Assembly (NCBI GenBank): GCA_035235625.1
Contig: CP141140.1
Location: 10,808,685 to 10,872,684, forward strand
From: Saururus chinensis
Lineage: Eukaryota; Streptophyta; Magnoliopsida; Piperales; Saururaceae
Direction: 5' to 3'
Length of the DNA: 64,000 bases
The notes beneath the pieces are model-generated. The model had not been told where the DNA came from. It did not search any database and saw only the letters and a program-made list of their open reading frames with translations. Numbering within the stretch: position 1 is the stretch's first letter; every line of letters begins with the position of its first letter. A program made the position numbers and the translations under genes. Shown piece after piece: positions 26,041 through 36,881 of this stretch.

Positions 26041-27424
26041 CATTCTTAGATTTTTTTTGGTGTCTTGCATATGTCAATATTCAGAGCAATGAAAGGAGTA
26101 AGTTTGATTCTAAGTTTAAAAAATACATTTTTTTATGAAAAATGAGTGAAAGAATATAAACTTTGGGATTAAGAGGCAAAGAAAGTAATCTTTAGCAGGG
26201 ATGTGGTATTTGATGAAGGTCAAATGTTATGTAAACAGAATGGTGACTTAGTAAAACAGAAAAATCAGCAACAAATAAAAGTTCATGTGGAAATAGATAA
26301 TGAATATGCCCAAGGGGATAGTATAGATAAGGAGCAATGTCCTCATATGTGTGATGATCAATATTAGGAGTCTTATAGCATTCGAAAAGGAAGAACAAAG
26401 AGAAATATAAAAGCAACAATCAGGTATGGCTTTGAGGATATGGTTTCTTTTACTTTATTCACTGGTAGTGGAGATCTATCTTTTTTTTTAAGATGTTATA
26501 AAATATAAAGACAATGACAAATGGATGACGACCATGATGGAGGAGATAAAATCTTTACACTAGAACAAAACTTGGGAGTTGGTTGAACTTCTAAAAGGAA
26601 AATGGCTATTCGATGCAAATGGGTGCTCAAAAAAAAAGAAGCTTTATCAGACAAAGAACCTGAACAGTTTAAAGCTAGGTTAGTGGCTAAAGGATATGCA
26701 CAAGAGGAATGTGTAAATTTTAATAAACTTTTCTCTCCAATAGTAAAACATACTTTTATTTGAATTTGGCTGGCTATGATCGCTTACTATGATCTAGAAC
26801 CTTAACAAATTGATGTGAAGATAACGTTTCTTCATAGGGAATTAGAAAAATAAATTTACATGCAACAGCCAGAAGGATTTGAGGAACCAAGGAAGGAGGA
26901 CTTGGTATGCATGTTGAAAAACTCTATATAGATTGGAGCAATTACCAACACAATATAATAAGAGGTTTAACTCTTTTATGTTGAACAGTAGATACATTCG
27001 TTGTGAGTATGATCATTGTGTTTATTTTCATATTTTTCCTAATGGTTCTTATAACTAATTTTTCTTGTATGTTGACGACATGTTGATTACTGCTAAGAAT
27101 ATGTCAGATATTAACTTGTTGAAATATAAGTTGGGAAATGAGTTTAATATGAAAGATCTTGGAGTTGCAAAAAGGATCTTTGGTATGGAGATTTAGAGAG
27201 ACAAGAAACTTAGGAAGCTATAACTATCTCAATGAAAGTATATAAAGATGGTGTTGAACATGTTTAGCATTAACAATGCCAAACCAATTAGTACACCTCT
27301 TGTTACATATTTTAAGTTGAGTGCAGAGTTATGTCCCACCACAAAGGATGATATTTCAGATATGAAACAAGTACCTTATGTAAGTGCAATTGGTTATCTA
27401 ATGTATGTTATGGTGTGCACCAGG

Positions 27425-29599
27425 TGTGGCACCCCGTGCTCCGATTACGCTTAACCTAAGAGGATTAGGGGTAATTATATAATTTTAGTTAAAATTTAAG
27501 GGGCTTTAAGGGATGAAATTTCTGTATCTAGTTAGAGCTCGAATTAACGAGCGTAACGAATCAAAGAACATGTGAATCAGAGGTTGGGAACAAAAGTTAT
27601 GACCTCAGGAAGCGTGCAAGTACGAGAAAACCTACCCATGTGCAGTCTAGTTTTGAAGGGCTAGTCGATACGAATCCATCAGTACTAAGAACGTGCAATT
27701 CCAACTTCGGGATAAAAAGTTATCGCGTTTTGAAGTTGAAATTGTATTTGAATGAAATAATAATAAAATAATCAAGAAAAGACTAAATAGCTGACATCAG
27801 CAGGCCGAGCCGAGTCGAGCCGGAGATGGAGCCAAGCCGCCGCGCCGTTGAAACGGCGCGTGATCGCGGCCGTCCGTGCGACGCAGGTCCCGCGCGATCA
27901 CGCGGCAGACTGCGCAACACACGCGTCATATGCCCTGCCTCAGTTGGTGGCCCAATTAGGACGCACCACGTGGCGCGAGCGCCTGTGCGTGTTTTTCCCA
28001 TTTCCGCTGTACACGCGCACGCCAGTTCACTAAAAATAGTTCATTCCATTCAGTTTTTCGGAGAACTTTCGGGGGTCATTCTGTATCTGTTTCCTTCCTT
28101 TCAAAAAGCGTTGTTAGCTAAATCGAGGGTATTCTACGCAATGAAAGCATCAATTTTTTGAGTTAGCAACCCTTTATAGGGAAACGTCCCGGGGTAAGGG
28201 GAGGTTCTGTCCACCACCTACGGGCGTGGAAAGGGTAGTGTCTCCGGGTGAGAGGAGGTTCTGTCCGCCGCCTAAGGAAGCGGAAAGGGAAAAATGTCTC
28301 CAGGTAAGGGGAGGTTCTGTCCGCCGCCTACGTGCGCGGAAAGAGAAAAGTGTCTCCGGGTAAGGGGAGGTTCTGTCCACCGCCTACTGGAGCGGAAAGA
28401 TAAAAGTGTCTCTAGGTAAGGGGAGGTTTTGTCCACCGTCTATGAGCGCGGAAAGGAAAAAGTGTCTCCAGGTAAGGGGAGGTTACGTCCGCCGTCTATG
28501 GGGGTAAAAAGGGAAAAGTGTCTCCGGGTAAGGGGAGGTTCTGTCCACCGCCTATGGGCGCAAAAAGGGTAAAGTGTCTCCAGGCAAGGGGAGGTTTTGT
28601 CCGCCACCTACGGGCGCAGAAAGGCTAAAGTGTCTCCGGGCAAGGGGAGGTTCTGTCTGCTGCCTACGGGCGCGGAAAGGGTAAAGTGTCTCCAAGTAAG
28701 GGGAGGTTCTGTCTGCCGCCTACAGACACAAGAAGGGTAAAGTGTTGCGAAGTTAGATGAGGTTCTGGCCGCCGTCTCTAGATCAGAAAGGGAGAACACC
28801 TTGAGGAAACAAGCAACTTCGAACGTTGCTACTTTCGAAACTGCAGGGAGTACGCTTTTCTGACTTTATAATTTAATATGATTTATGTGCATGCATATCT
28901 TATACTAATTAAGATATATAATTTGCTGATCTGATATATGCTGATATGTTCCTATTTAATCTACTTTGATTTATTCTGTTGTGATCTGAATTACTTTGAA
29001 ATGCTCTACTGTGATTTGACTTACTCCGATCTAATATGACCAGTAAGGTCAGATGAAATTTGATACGATTTGCTAGGATCTGATATGATCGAATATATTT
29101 TGTAGTGTGTTCTGTGCTGCTCTATGATAGAGTGGGACGTGTGTTTTGTTAGTATTCTGCTCACTTATGTGAGATGTGTATTTTACTGATTCATTGGCTT
29201 CCGTTTGACTTCAACAATTTATAAGATTTTTGTCTGATTTCGAATGATTATTCGGATATCAAGATATACGTATTTTAACGTATATAATTTTGTGATGCCT
29301 GATGCATGTATTAGCCATTAGGCAGAACTACGAACGTCAGAGATGGTATCCAATATGTATGTAGGCAACCAACAATAAAATAATGTTGGCCTGATCCAAA
29401 TTAGTTATAAAATTAGGTTTGTTCTTATCTACGAGCAACGAAGCACTAAAGCTTGTAGTGCGTTGAAGAATGTTATGACTCTCACACTCAGAGTCTGCAG
29501 CTCCACGGTTTTAATTTTTCCGCTGATTTTATGAACTCCGATTCTGTCTTCTGAGGCAACCCCCGGTCCGGGTTGGGTTTTGCGGGCCGGGGCGCTACA
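27425..29599. mobile_element. 2,175-bp solo LTR (Ty3/gypsy-like) nested in Copia element 2
   Basis: Begins TGTGGCACCCCG and ends GGGGCGCTACA, giving the TG...CA ends of an LTR. It is flanked by an exact 5-bp duplication CCAGG (27420-27424 and 29600-29604). The Copia reading frame resumes directly after it, restoring the conserved 'CTR.DIAQ' block across the site, which proves the insertion boundaries. No internal coding, primer-binding site or second LTR is present, so it is a solo LTR. It has a GC-rich CpG stretch at 27800-28030, a possible TATA-like 'ctaaaaatag' near 28030, and an internal minisatellite. Assignment to Ty3/gypsy rests on length and terminal sequence, and is inference. Confidence 0.85.
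28184..28800. repeat. Minisatellite, 11 units of 56 bp, inside the solo LTR
   Basis: Eleven contiguous units of 56 bp with consensus 'gtctccgggtaaggggaggt', 'tctgtccgccgcctacgggc' and 'gcggaaagggtaaagt'. Middle units are most alike; the first and last are most diverged. There are no spacers. Short ORFs on the minus strand here are repeat translations, not genes. Confidence 0.95.
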
Positions 29600-30877
29600 C
29601 CAGGCTAGATATTGCCCAAGTAGTAAGTTTTGTTAGCATGTACATGGTTAATCTAGGGAGGAAGCATTAGGATGTTGTAAAGTGGATTCTGAGATATCTG
29701 AATGAGACAAATAATATTGACATTTCGTTTTAAAATGATAGAACATCGACACATATAGCTAGATATGTGAATGCAAACTTTATAGGTGATCTGGATAAGC
29801 ATAAAGTCTACTACAAGATATGTGTTCACTTTTGCAGGTGACGTAGTCAATTGGAGGTCTATTCTCTAAGCAGTGATTGTTTTATGAACAATAGAGACTG
29901 AATACATGACAGTTGTAGAAACAGCTAAAGAGGTTATATGGTTGAAGGGCTTGGTCAATGAACTTCGATTGAAACAAGAGAATATTAGAGTATTTTGTGA
30001 TAGTCAAAGTGCTATACATTTAACAAAAAATCAAGTTCAACATACCACGATAAAAAAATATTGTAGTAAAATACCATAAGATAAGAGAATATGTGTCAGA
30101 TATGGAAATTAATCTTCAAAAGGTGGACACAGAAGATAATATTGCTGATATGTTAACAAAGCCGGTGACCCCAAAAAAGTTTAAACATTACTTGAGCTTG
30201 TTTAATATCACAAGATATTGAGAATCACATTGCACCTAGTTGGGGTGTGGAAGGAGTTAGGGACATACACATGTGCGAATGATTCTCCTAGGTGACTTGT
30301 CAAACTTAAGTCAAGGTAGAAATTGTTACATGACTTATCACATAAAGTATCCAGTCGGGATCAAAATCCTATTGGACTCAAATTTGTTCTCGTGAATGTT
30401 ATGGAGGTGGAGAGGATAAGGGCAAATATTGTCAGGCTTATCATGACTTTGTTATACACGGGGTGAAATTATTCTGTGTGGTTTCTCTTTTGTTTTTTTG
30501 GTTTTCGGTGGGCAGTGAAAAAACTCTTTCTACTTTTCTTTTTGGTGAGAAAGAGGTGAGGATAAGGGAGTTCTCTCAAGAGGATGTTTGAGATGTTTGT
30601 AATTCATCCGGTTACTTCTCAAGTGATAGTGAAAAAGCTCACTTCAATCGTAAATATAAGCATCTTACCAAACCACGGTATACAAATGAGTTCTCTTAAT
30701 GAACTGTTTGAGAGTCTTGTAATTTATCTGGATATTTTTTAAGTGACGGTAAAAAGACTCTCCAGTCGTGGACATATGCATTTTGCCAAACCACGTAAAT
30801 TTTATGTCTTTATTTATTTATTTTATTTATTATTTTTTTACTTTATATTTAAATTATACCATTGTTGAAAATCTACA

Positions 30878-31668
30878 AATAACTTAAAATCTAAGCCCCC
30901 TTCGAAATTCCCCTTTATACTTTCCCCTTCACATTATTTCATGGTTTTCCTGGTTCACTGTTGGGAAACTGTTGTGTCATGTGCGGTGGGTTGGTAAAAG
31001 AAAATCTACTTCTTATTTAATGGATTCACGATGAATTTCTTGCAGATGAGGTTGACGGAAGGGGAGGGGGGCCCCGGACCCCTCTCTGACTCCATCACCT
31101 TGCCTTCATGCCTCAAATGAGACAAGAGATGACTTGCAGCATTTAATATCCGTACACTCTCCAGAGGAGGAATAGGAATCTTCCTGGGTCATTTATTCCT
31201 CCTCTGTATCCGTCGATGCCACAACAGGTCACACAGACTGAGTTTCGGTATTCAGCAGGATTTATTTGGTATTGGAGCAGAATTTCCTGATCCAAGTACC
31301 CTGTATGTATTGCTGCACATCACATTACTCTCGTATTCGAAGGTTGATACGTTGACATCAAGCTGATCACGCACACAGAAACAAAAGAGGCATGCTCCGC
31401 TATAATCCTTTGTGTCAAAAAAGAAAAGCACCCAGAAAACCAGTCCATGTTTGTGTGTACGCGTACACTGCCTCTGGTCAAGTTTCAGAGCTCGTCATGA
31501 ACAGCCTATTGTTGGAAACTTAGGTGAGTCGTGAGCGAGGGGCATCAGTTGGCGTGGGGCTTTAGCAAATGATGATTCTCCATAAATGCTTGATTCAACG
31601 TGCACAAGGTTTTTGCCGTTTCCGGGTTTTATAAATTGCCATGAAATCTCTTTTTTTATATGGGTTTA
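30878..31668. other. Intergenic DNA downstream of Copia element 2
   Basis: No gene or repeat was recognised in this stretch. Confidence 0.4.
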
Positions 31669-31835
31669 GTTGAGGTGAACCTGGGCGCCGTGAGCCCAGG
31701 CCCACCTGTTATATCCAACAGCCCAATAACTGAGGGGCAAAATGCCCCCTAATAGTATGAATTATTAAATATAAATTCGACAGCCAGGTGGGCCTGGGCT
31801 CACGCAACTACGCGTGAGCCTAAACTCACCTCAAC
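31669..31835. mobile_element. Small MITE-like inverted-repeat element (about 167 bp)
   Basis: The left arm runs from gttgaggtgaacctggg through 'gtgagcccaggcccacctg'. The right arm is its imperfect reverse complement, ending in actcacctcaac. Arms of about 40-60 bp would form a strong hairpin. No clear target duplication was found. Confidence 0.6.
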
Positions 31836-33716
31836 GGGACTCTTTTTACATGACTTCTCGTAATTACAACTTTGTGTTGTGGTTGTGAAATCCCTTTTGC
31901 TCTACAATTTGAAGAGAATATCACCATATGAGGTAAGTTCATGTGTATTCCATGTGCTCTGTGAAGGTTAAAATATGACTAACCCAATAGGAATCAGAAA
32001 GAATCATTTCTCCTTTCTTTCTTTGAAATATATAACCGACACGCATACGTTTAAAGTTCCTTTTTTGCGCAGAATCTAGCTCCAAAAACTTTTCATCCTC
32101 TTAAATGCATTGTATATGTCAAGATTCTCGAAGGACCCTTTAGCATAACTGCAAAAGACATTAATCATAGTACTATGGCATTACCCCACTTTGTTGACTT
32201 TTTATTACGCACTTAATTCTCTTTGAGAGCGTGGTGCCCCCTTATGTACTATGTTCGGAGGCTTATGTGGGTTACCTGTAGACTTGTCATGATAACCCGT
32301 CAGGAAAATAATTTTTATTTTTTGTCCTTATATGCTCAATTATATAATCTTTAACAGAAGCTGCTCGAAGTATCTGATTTTATCTCATTGGAGGAAAAAA
32401 TATGAAATGTGAGAATAGTGCTGTATTATATTAGAAATGCGATCCTAAACAAATGCCTTATGCAAATTTTTACCTAGGCTTTTTATAAATCATAATAATG
32501 AAAGTGTTCAAAAATTCAATACTCAAGGTAGGCTCCAAAACTATTTGAATCGAGTATACTCGAGTTTTTAAGGAGTTAAAATGAGGTCATATAGCCAAAT
32601 ATTGAACAATATTCTATACAAAAATTTTGGTTAAAATAAAAATAAAAATAAAAATATTTTATCAAGTACAAAATGCAACAATTCATGCAAATATTACTTT
32701 ATTTCTCAACAAGTAAGAATATTTGGTTTACATATAGTTAACATATTCAGCTAACGATGAAAATAAAATCGTATATAGATCATGATTTTTAAAATACGGA
32801 GGAAGTATTATATTATGAATATATTATACAAATTTGAAACAAAAGTATTAAATAAAAGAAAGCCATAGGAGTTTCTAGAGTTTAACTTGGGGAGTCAATG
32901 GAGTTAATCGTGAATTTACATTACTTTGAGTGACTATGGAGTCTCCCTTAGAAAATAGAGAAGTGTAGTAAATTAATCAATGACTTTTTTTTAGTTAAAA
33001 TAAAATTTTAAAACTATGTTGTGTTCTAATCAGTTGGTTCTTAATAAATTTACAGAAAAGATTACGGCAAGAGACAAGTTCAGATCGGTACAAAACATGT
33101 ACATTTTGTTAAAGACAAAAAAATCTGGATGACCCTTGATATAATACAATAGAGTACTGTACGTACATGGCGGGATTGAAATGCATGTGTTTCACAAGTG
33201 CCGAACATTTTGAGATGGCCTAATTTGAATTTTCCAGTCCACAATCTAAAACCAAAAATGTCTTCTTGGTGAAATTGCTAAACAGCTGCCCATGATTGTC
33301 ATCCTCCGGTTTTATTCTTTCTTTTATTCTCATTACTTTCTAGTTATACATCTGACTGCATGGCAGCAAACGGAAAGGAGCTTAAACTTTCTTAAGTAGG
33401 AGTCATGCTAAACGCTAGATAAGAAACACAACAGTTTCTTTATAAACTCGCACGCAAAATTAGAAAGGAAAATCTTTAGTGACGTCTAATCAAGGGCCAT
33501 CTTAAGCTAAAAGAAACACAAAACTCCATCCGTTGATTATTTAAAGGGAAGGCAGCTTCCACTTCTTCAAGTTCTATATCTTAGAGATCTAGGAAGTACC
33601 TTGAGCGTGCCTTCCATGCTGTAAATGTCCTCGTTACAACTCAACGCCCATAGCTTGCTCCTTGACAAACCATTTCCTTGTCTCTCCAGCACTGCCTCTC
33701 CCTTCAGGACATCCTC
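31836..33716. other. Upstream region of the TFL1/CEN-like gene
   Basis: AT-rich with no coding exon seen. The last few hundred bases should contain the promoter and 5' UTR of the PEBP gene starting at 33717. Confidence 0.45.
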
Positions 33717-35322
33717 ATGGCAAGAATGTTAGAGCCTCTGGCTGTTGGTAGGGTGATAGGAGATGTGCTTGATTCTTTCAGTTCCACTGTGAAGATGACT
33801 GTGACTTACAACTCCAAGAAAGTAGTCTGCAATGGCCACGAGCTGTTCCCTTCTGCAGTGACATTGAAACCTAAGATGGAAGTCCATGGAGGTGATCTGA
33901 GGACATTCTTTACACTGGTATGTTTTAAACTAGAAACTTAAGCAGTCACTTCGATATTGTAGTTCGTTTTTACTTAAAAAAATAGTTCTGTATGATTTTC
34001 TTGGCTTCAGATCATGACAGATCCAGATGTCCCTGGCCCTAGTGATCCATATTTGAGGGAGCACCTCCACTGGTACGCATTTAAATGCCCACCTCTTACC
34101 AACCTTCCATGGCTACAAGAAACGAGAGAGACAGTAAAACGTTTTGGGGAAGACATATCGACTACAGTTACAGTTACATTTCCTCCGTCTCCGTGTCATA
34201 TTAATAACTCTATTTATAAAAATAATTGTTTTATGTTATTAGCTCCTTTTGACTCAATTCAAGCGGTTGAGTATTTTGAAAGGCCTCATATATTTTAGAT
34301 AGTGATATTTTCACATTAAAAAATGCCTACGAATACGAAAACTCAAGAGTTTTAATTGGACTTGTAAATGGGCAATATAAAGTTCACGTGAGCTCACTTA
34401 TTAAATAAATTAAAACGTATATAAATTTTGATATACATATTTTAATATTAAAATATTTTTTCTTATATATTTTTTATGAGTTAACCGATCATTAAAAATA
34501 ATTATTTTTTTAAGAGCTATTAATATGAGACGGAGGGAGTAGTTGGTCGTATTCTCGTGATGAGCGTAAAGCCTACAACCAAACTGCATTGATGGAATCG
34601 AGTTCTATTGCAAGAAAATGATTTGCAAAGCAAAGCAAATTGTTTCCAGCCCATATCATATCATAATTTTTCTTTTGTTTTTTTATTAAATGATCATGTA
34701 TATTGCAGCAGAAAAAAACAAAACAAAATCATGATTCGATTTCAGACGCACTCAGTAAGTTAATAACCGAGACTTCTATCTATAGAGATAGAAGTCTCTA
34801 TCTAGCGAAGTAGAGATGCGCTAATAAGTAGGATCCTCCTGCGGTCAATGTGCACTTACTATCATGAATTCCTGTGTCAACCTTGCAGGATAGTGACGAA
34901 CATCCCAGGCACAACCGATGCAAATTTTGGTGCGATTTCTTCTCACTGGATTGTATTTAGACTCATTCACATCATTCATGTATTCAGAGCCATAGATTTA
35001 TTAACTCTCGGTTTCTTTTCCAAACAACGCATTCGTCCACGATAACAATAGTATAGAACTCTTTGTCAAATCGAAGTGACGAACCATGTCTGTGTACTTA
35101 ACAGGGAGCGAAATAATGGGATATGAGATCCCAAGGCCAAACATCGGCATACACCGGTTTGTGTTTGTTCTCTTCAAGCAGAAGAAGCGGCAAACAATAA
35201 CCCCACCAAGTTCCCGGGATAACTTCAGTACCAGAAGGTTTGCGGAGGAGAATGACTTCGGCCTCCCAGTTGCAGCTGTGTTCTTCAATGCTCAGAGGGA
35301 GACTGCTGCCAGGAGGCGTTAA
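33717..35322 (+). CDS. TFL1/CENTRORADIALIS-like PEBP protein, four exons, 173 aa
   Basis: Exons 33717-33917, 34011-34072, 34889-34929 and 35105-35322 (201, 62, 41 and 218 nt) join in frame with GT-AG introns. This is exactly the exon pattern of the plant FT/TFL1 family, and the 173-aa product is full length. The start is the ATG before [12 protein letters not shown]. Conserved motifs are [18 protein letters not shown] (71-88) and GIHR (116-119). His85 (equivalent to TFL1 His88) and Asp140 (equivalent to TFL1 Asp144, in [13 protein letters not shown]) mark it as a TFL1/CEN-type repressor of flowering and keeper of meristem indeterminacy rather than FT. Such proteins act with FD bZIP and 14-3-3 proteins in the shoot apex. 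Intron 2 carries a MITE and a perfect hairpin. Confidence 0.96.
34174..34543. mobile_element. Stowaway-type MITE in intron 2 of the TFL1/CEN-like gene
   Basis: The left end 'tcctccgtctc..catattaataactc' and right end 'gagctattaatatgagacggagggag' are inverted copies of the CTCCCTCCGT terminus typical of Stowaway elements. The interior of about 300 bp is AT-rich with no coding. It makes up nearly half of the 816-bp intron. Confidence 0.75.
34769..34798. repeat. Perfect 13-bp inverted repeat with 4-nt loop
   Basis: gagacttctatct, loop atag, agatagaagtctc. It lies in intron 2 about 90 bp upstream of exon 3 of the TFL1/CEN-like gene. Confidence 0.95.
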
Positions 35323-35691
35323 GATGTTCTCCTCTCAAGTGTAGCCGTCACAGTGCATTATTCATCAGATCATGTCCATAATGTTAATTTGTGACTTTCT
35401 AAATATAGCTAGCTCTAGTACTGGGATCGTTCTTAGCAAAAAAAAAGTACGGGGCTGGTAACGGTTTGAAAAAATGTACTGAGATGGTCATGTTTATCTA
35501 TTTCTAGTTTGGACTGCGTGTACTGTGTACGCTAATTGTAGTGTTTCCAGTTCATTGGTTGAGTATAATGCCGAACACATCTTTCGTTCCATGGAAAAAA
35601 TAAAAATACACATCTTTCTAAAACGAAAAACATGAAACAAAAACGCATCTTTGGTCTTGGTCGAGCTTGTGGAGTTCACTGGGATCTTCCT
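35323..35691. other. 3' flank of the TFL1/CEN-like gene
   Basis: Probable 3' UTR and downstream spacer. Nothing else was recognised before the Mutator-like element. Confidence 0.45.
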
Positions 35692-35700
35692 TTTATAATT

Positions 35701-36872
35701 GAGAAATGCTACATCCGCTCGCATTTACCCGCTCTTTGGCTTGCTCACGTATAAGACAAAATAACATGCACTGGCCCAAATCAAATCTCCCTGCAAATTT
35801 TAATATTCCAAATATACCCTTAATAAATGCACTCACAGTCTCACACCCGTTTCTCATTTTTAATTCTTCGCTTCAGAAACTGAAACAGACACCACCCGCC
35901 TCCCATTTCAACGGCAGCACGGCCCAACTGCAGTCCCCCACCAGGACTCCAGCCCCGTTTCCTGCACAGCCTCTCAGACTCCTCCGCTGAAACCATGGTT
36001 GCAAAGCATATGGATGGGGTGGTAGACCACTGCTAGGAGTTGCTCCGGTCGAGAAGCCAGCGGCTCAGAGCCTCCACCCAGCTCATGCCTCCCCCTCCTC
36101 TGCTTCTTTCCTTCTGCCTAGCTCCAATAAATGCAAGATCTTCCTCCTCTAGCATCAACATAAGGAAGAAGCAGAGGGAACAGTTAGCGGCGGCTGTCGA
36201 GAACGACGATGAGACCGTTTGGGAGTAGCTGGTTATTGGCAGCAGCGGTCTGGCTGCTTGCTAGGTCTTTGGCCACAGCCGCCTGGCCTCTTGTCGTTGC
36301 CGTTGTTCCTGCTCCGCTCGGCCCGAGTCCTTTGAGCACCCATCCCTCCAAATACGACCGGTGCTTCGCCCTGACACCCCTTGATCACGATTCCAGCCTC
36401 TGCTGGCCTCCTCTCCAGTCCCTATGCATGTCGGCCGGAGCTAGCTGAGGGATTATGGGTTGGGAAGGATGCATGGCTCAAGGTGAAGTAGGGGTAGGAT
36501 CGATGCGGGCTGGGTGGGGCTGCGGTCGGTTTGGGGCAGATTAGTGGCCAGGCTAAGTGAAGCCATGGCCTGGTCAGAGAGCAATGAGCCGGAAACAGGG
36601 CTAGAGTCCGGGAGGGGGACTGCAACGGTTGTACAGGATAATTTTTCCTGCCGTGCTGCCGTTGAAATGGGAGGCGGGTGGTGCCGGTTCTAGTTTCTGA
36701 AGCGAAGAATTAAAAATGAGAAACGGGTGTGAGACTGTGAGTGCATTTATTAAGGGTATTTTTGGAATATTAAAAATTACAAGGAGATTAGATTTGGGCC
36801 CGTGCATGTTATTTTGTCTTATACGTGAGCCAGCCAAAGAGCAGGTAAATGCGAGCGGATGTAGCATTTCTC
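35701..36872. mobile_element. Non-autonomous Mutator-like element (MULE) with GC-rich cargo
   Basis: Terminal inverted repeats of about 225 bp (35701-35929 and 36648-36872) both begin gagaaatgctacatccgctc and are about 90% or more alike by eye. The element is flanked by a perfect 9-bp direct repeat TTTATAATT (35692-35700 and 36873-36881), the target-duplication length diagnostic of Mutator-like elements. No transposase is present. The interior of about 720 bp is GC-rich, unlike the surroundings, as in Pack-MULEs that have picked up host sequence, but I did not recognise the donor. Short ORFs in it have no known motifs. Confidence 0.92.
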
Positions 36873-36881
36873 TTTATAATT

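Larger units (their letters stand above)
24950..30877 (+). mobile_element. Ty1/Copia LTR retrotransposon relic (element 2), interrupted by a solo LTR
   Basis: LTRs at 24950-25526 and about 30324-30877 begin TGTTA and end TCTACA. A good initiator-Met primer-binding site (tggtatcagagc) lies at 25530, and a purine tract lies just before the 3' LTR. The internal region has the first codons of gag, an inserted antisense Ty3/gypsy piece (25678-26040), then reverse-transcriptase and RNase H coding (about 26450-27424 and 29600-30190). All frames are broken, although a YVDD-type catalytic block can still be seen in one frame. Without the nested LTR the element is about 3.75 kb, so gag and integrase are largely gone. 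It is related to element 1. Clear target duplications were not found. Confidence 0.88.

Noticed and set aside
27783-28161. GC-rich ORFs in the first part of the solo LTR
   Set aside because: Arg/Ala-rich frames inside an LTR promoter-like region with no protein similarity recognised.
28174-28800. CRISPR-like array or coding ORFs in the 56-bp repeats
   Set aside because: The units are contiguous with no unique spacers, lie inside a plant LTR, and the ORFs only translate the repeat.
33678-33716. Upstream extension of the TFL1/CEN-like ORF
   Set aside because: The family start is the ATG at 33717 (MARMLEPL); the upstream codons do not match family N-termini.
35706-36867. Short ORFs at both ends of the 35.7-36.9 kb region
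   Set aside because: The two similar peptides are translations of the terminal inverted repeats of the Mutator-like element.
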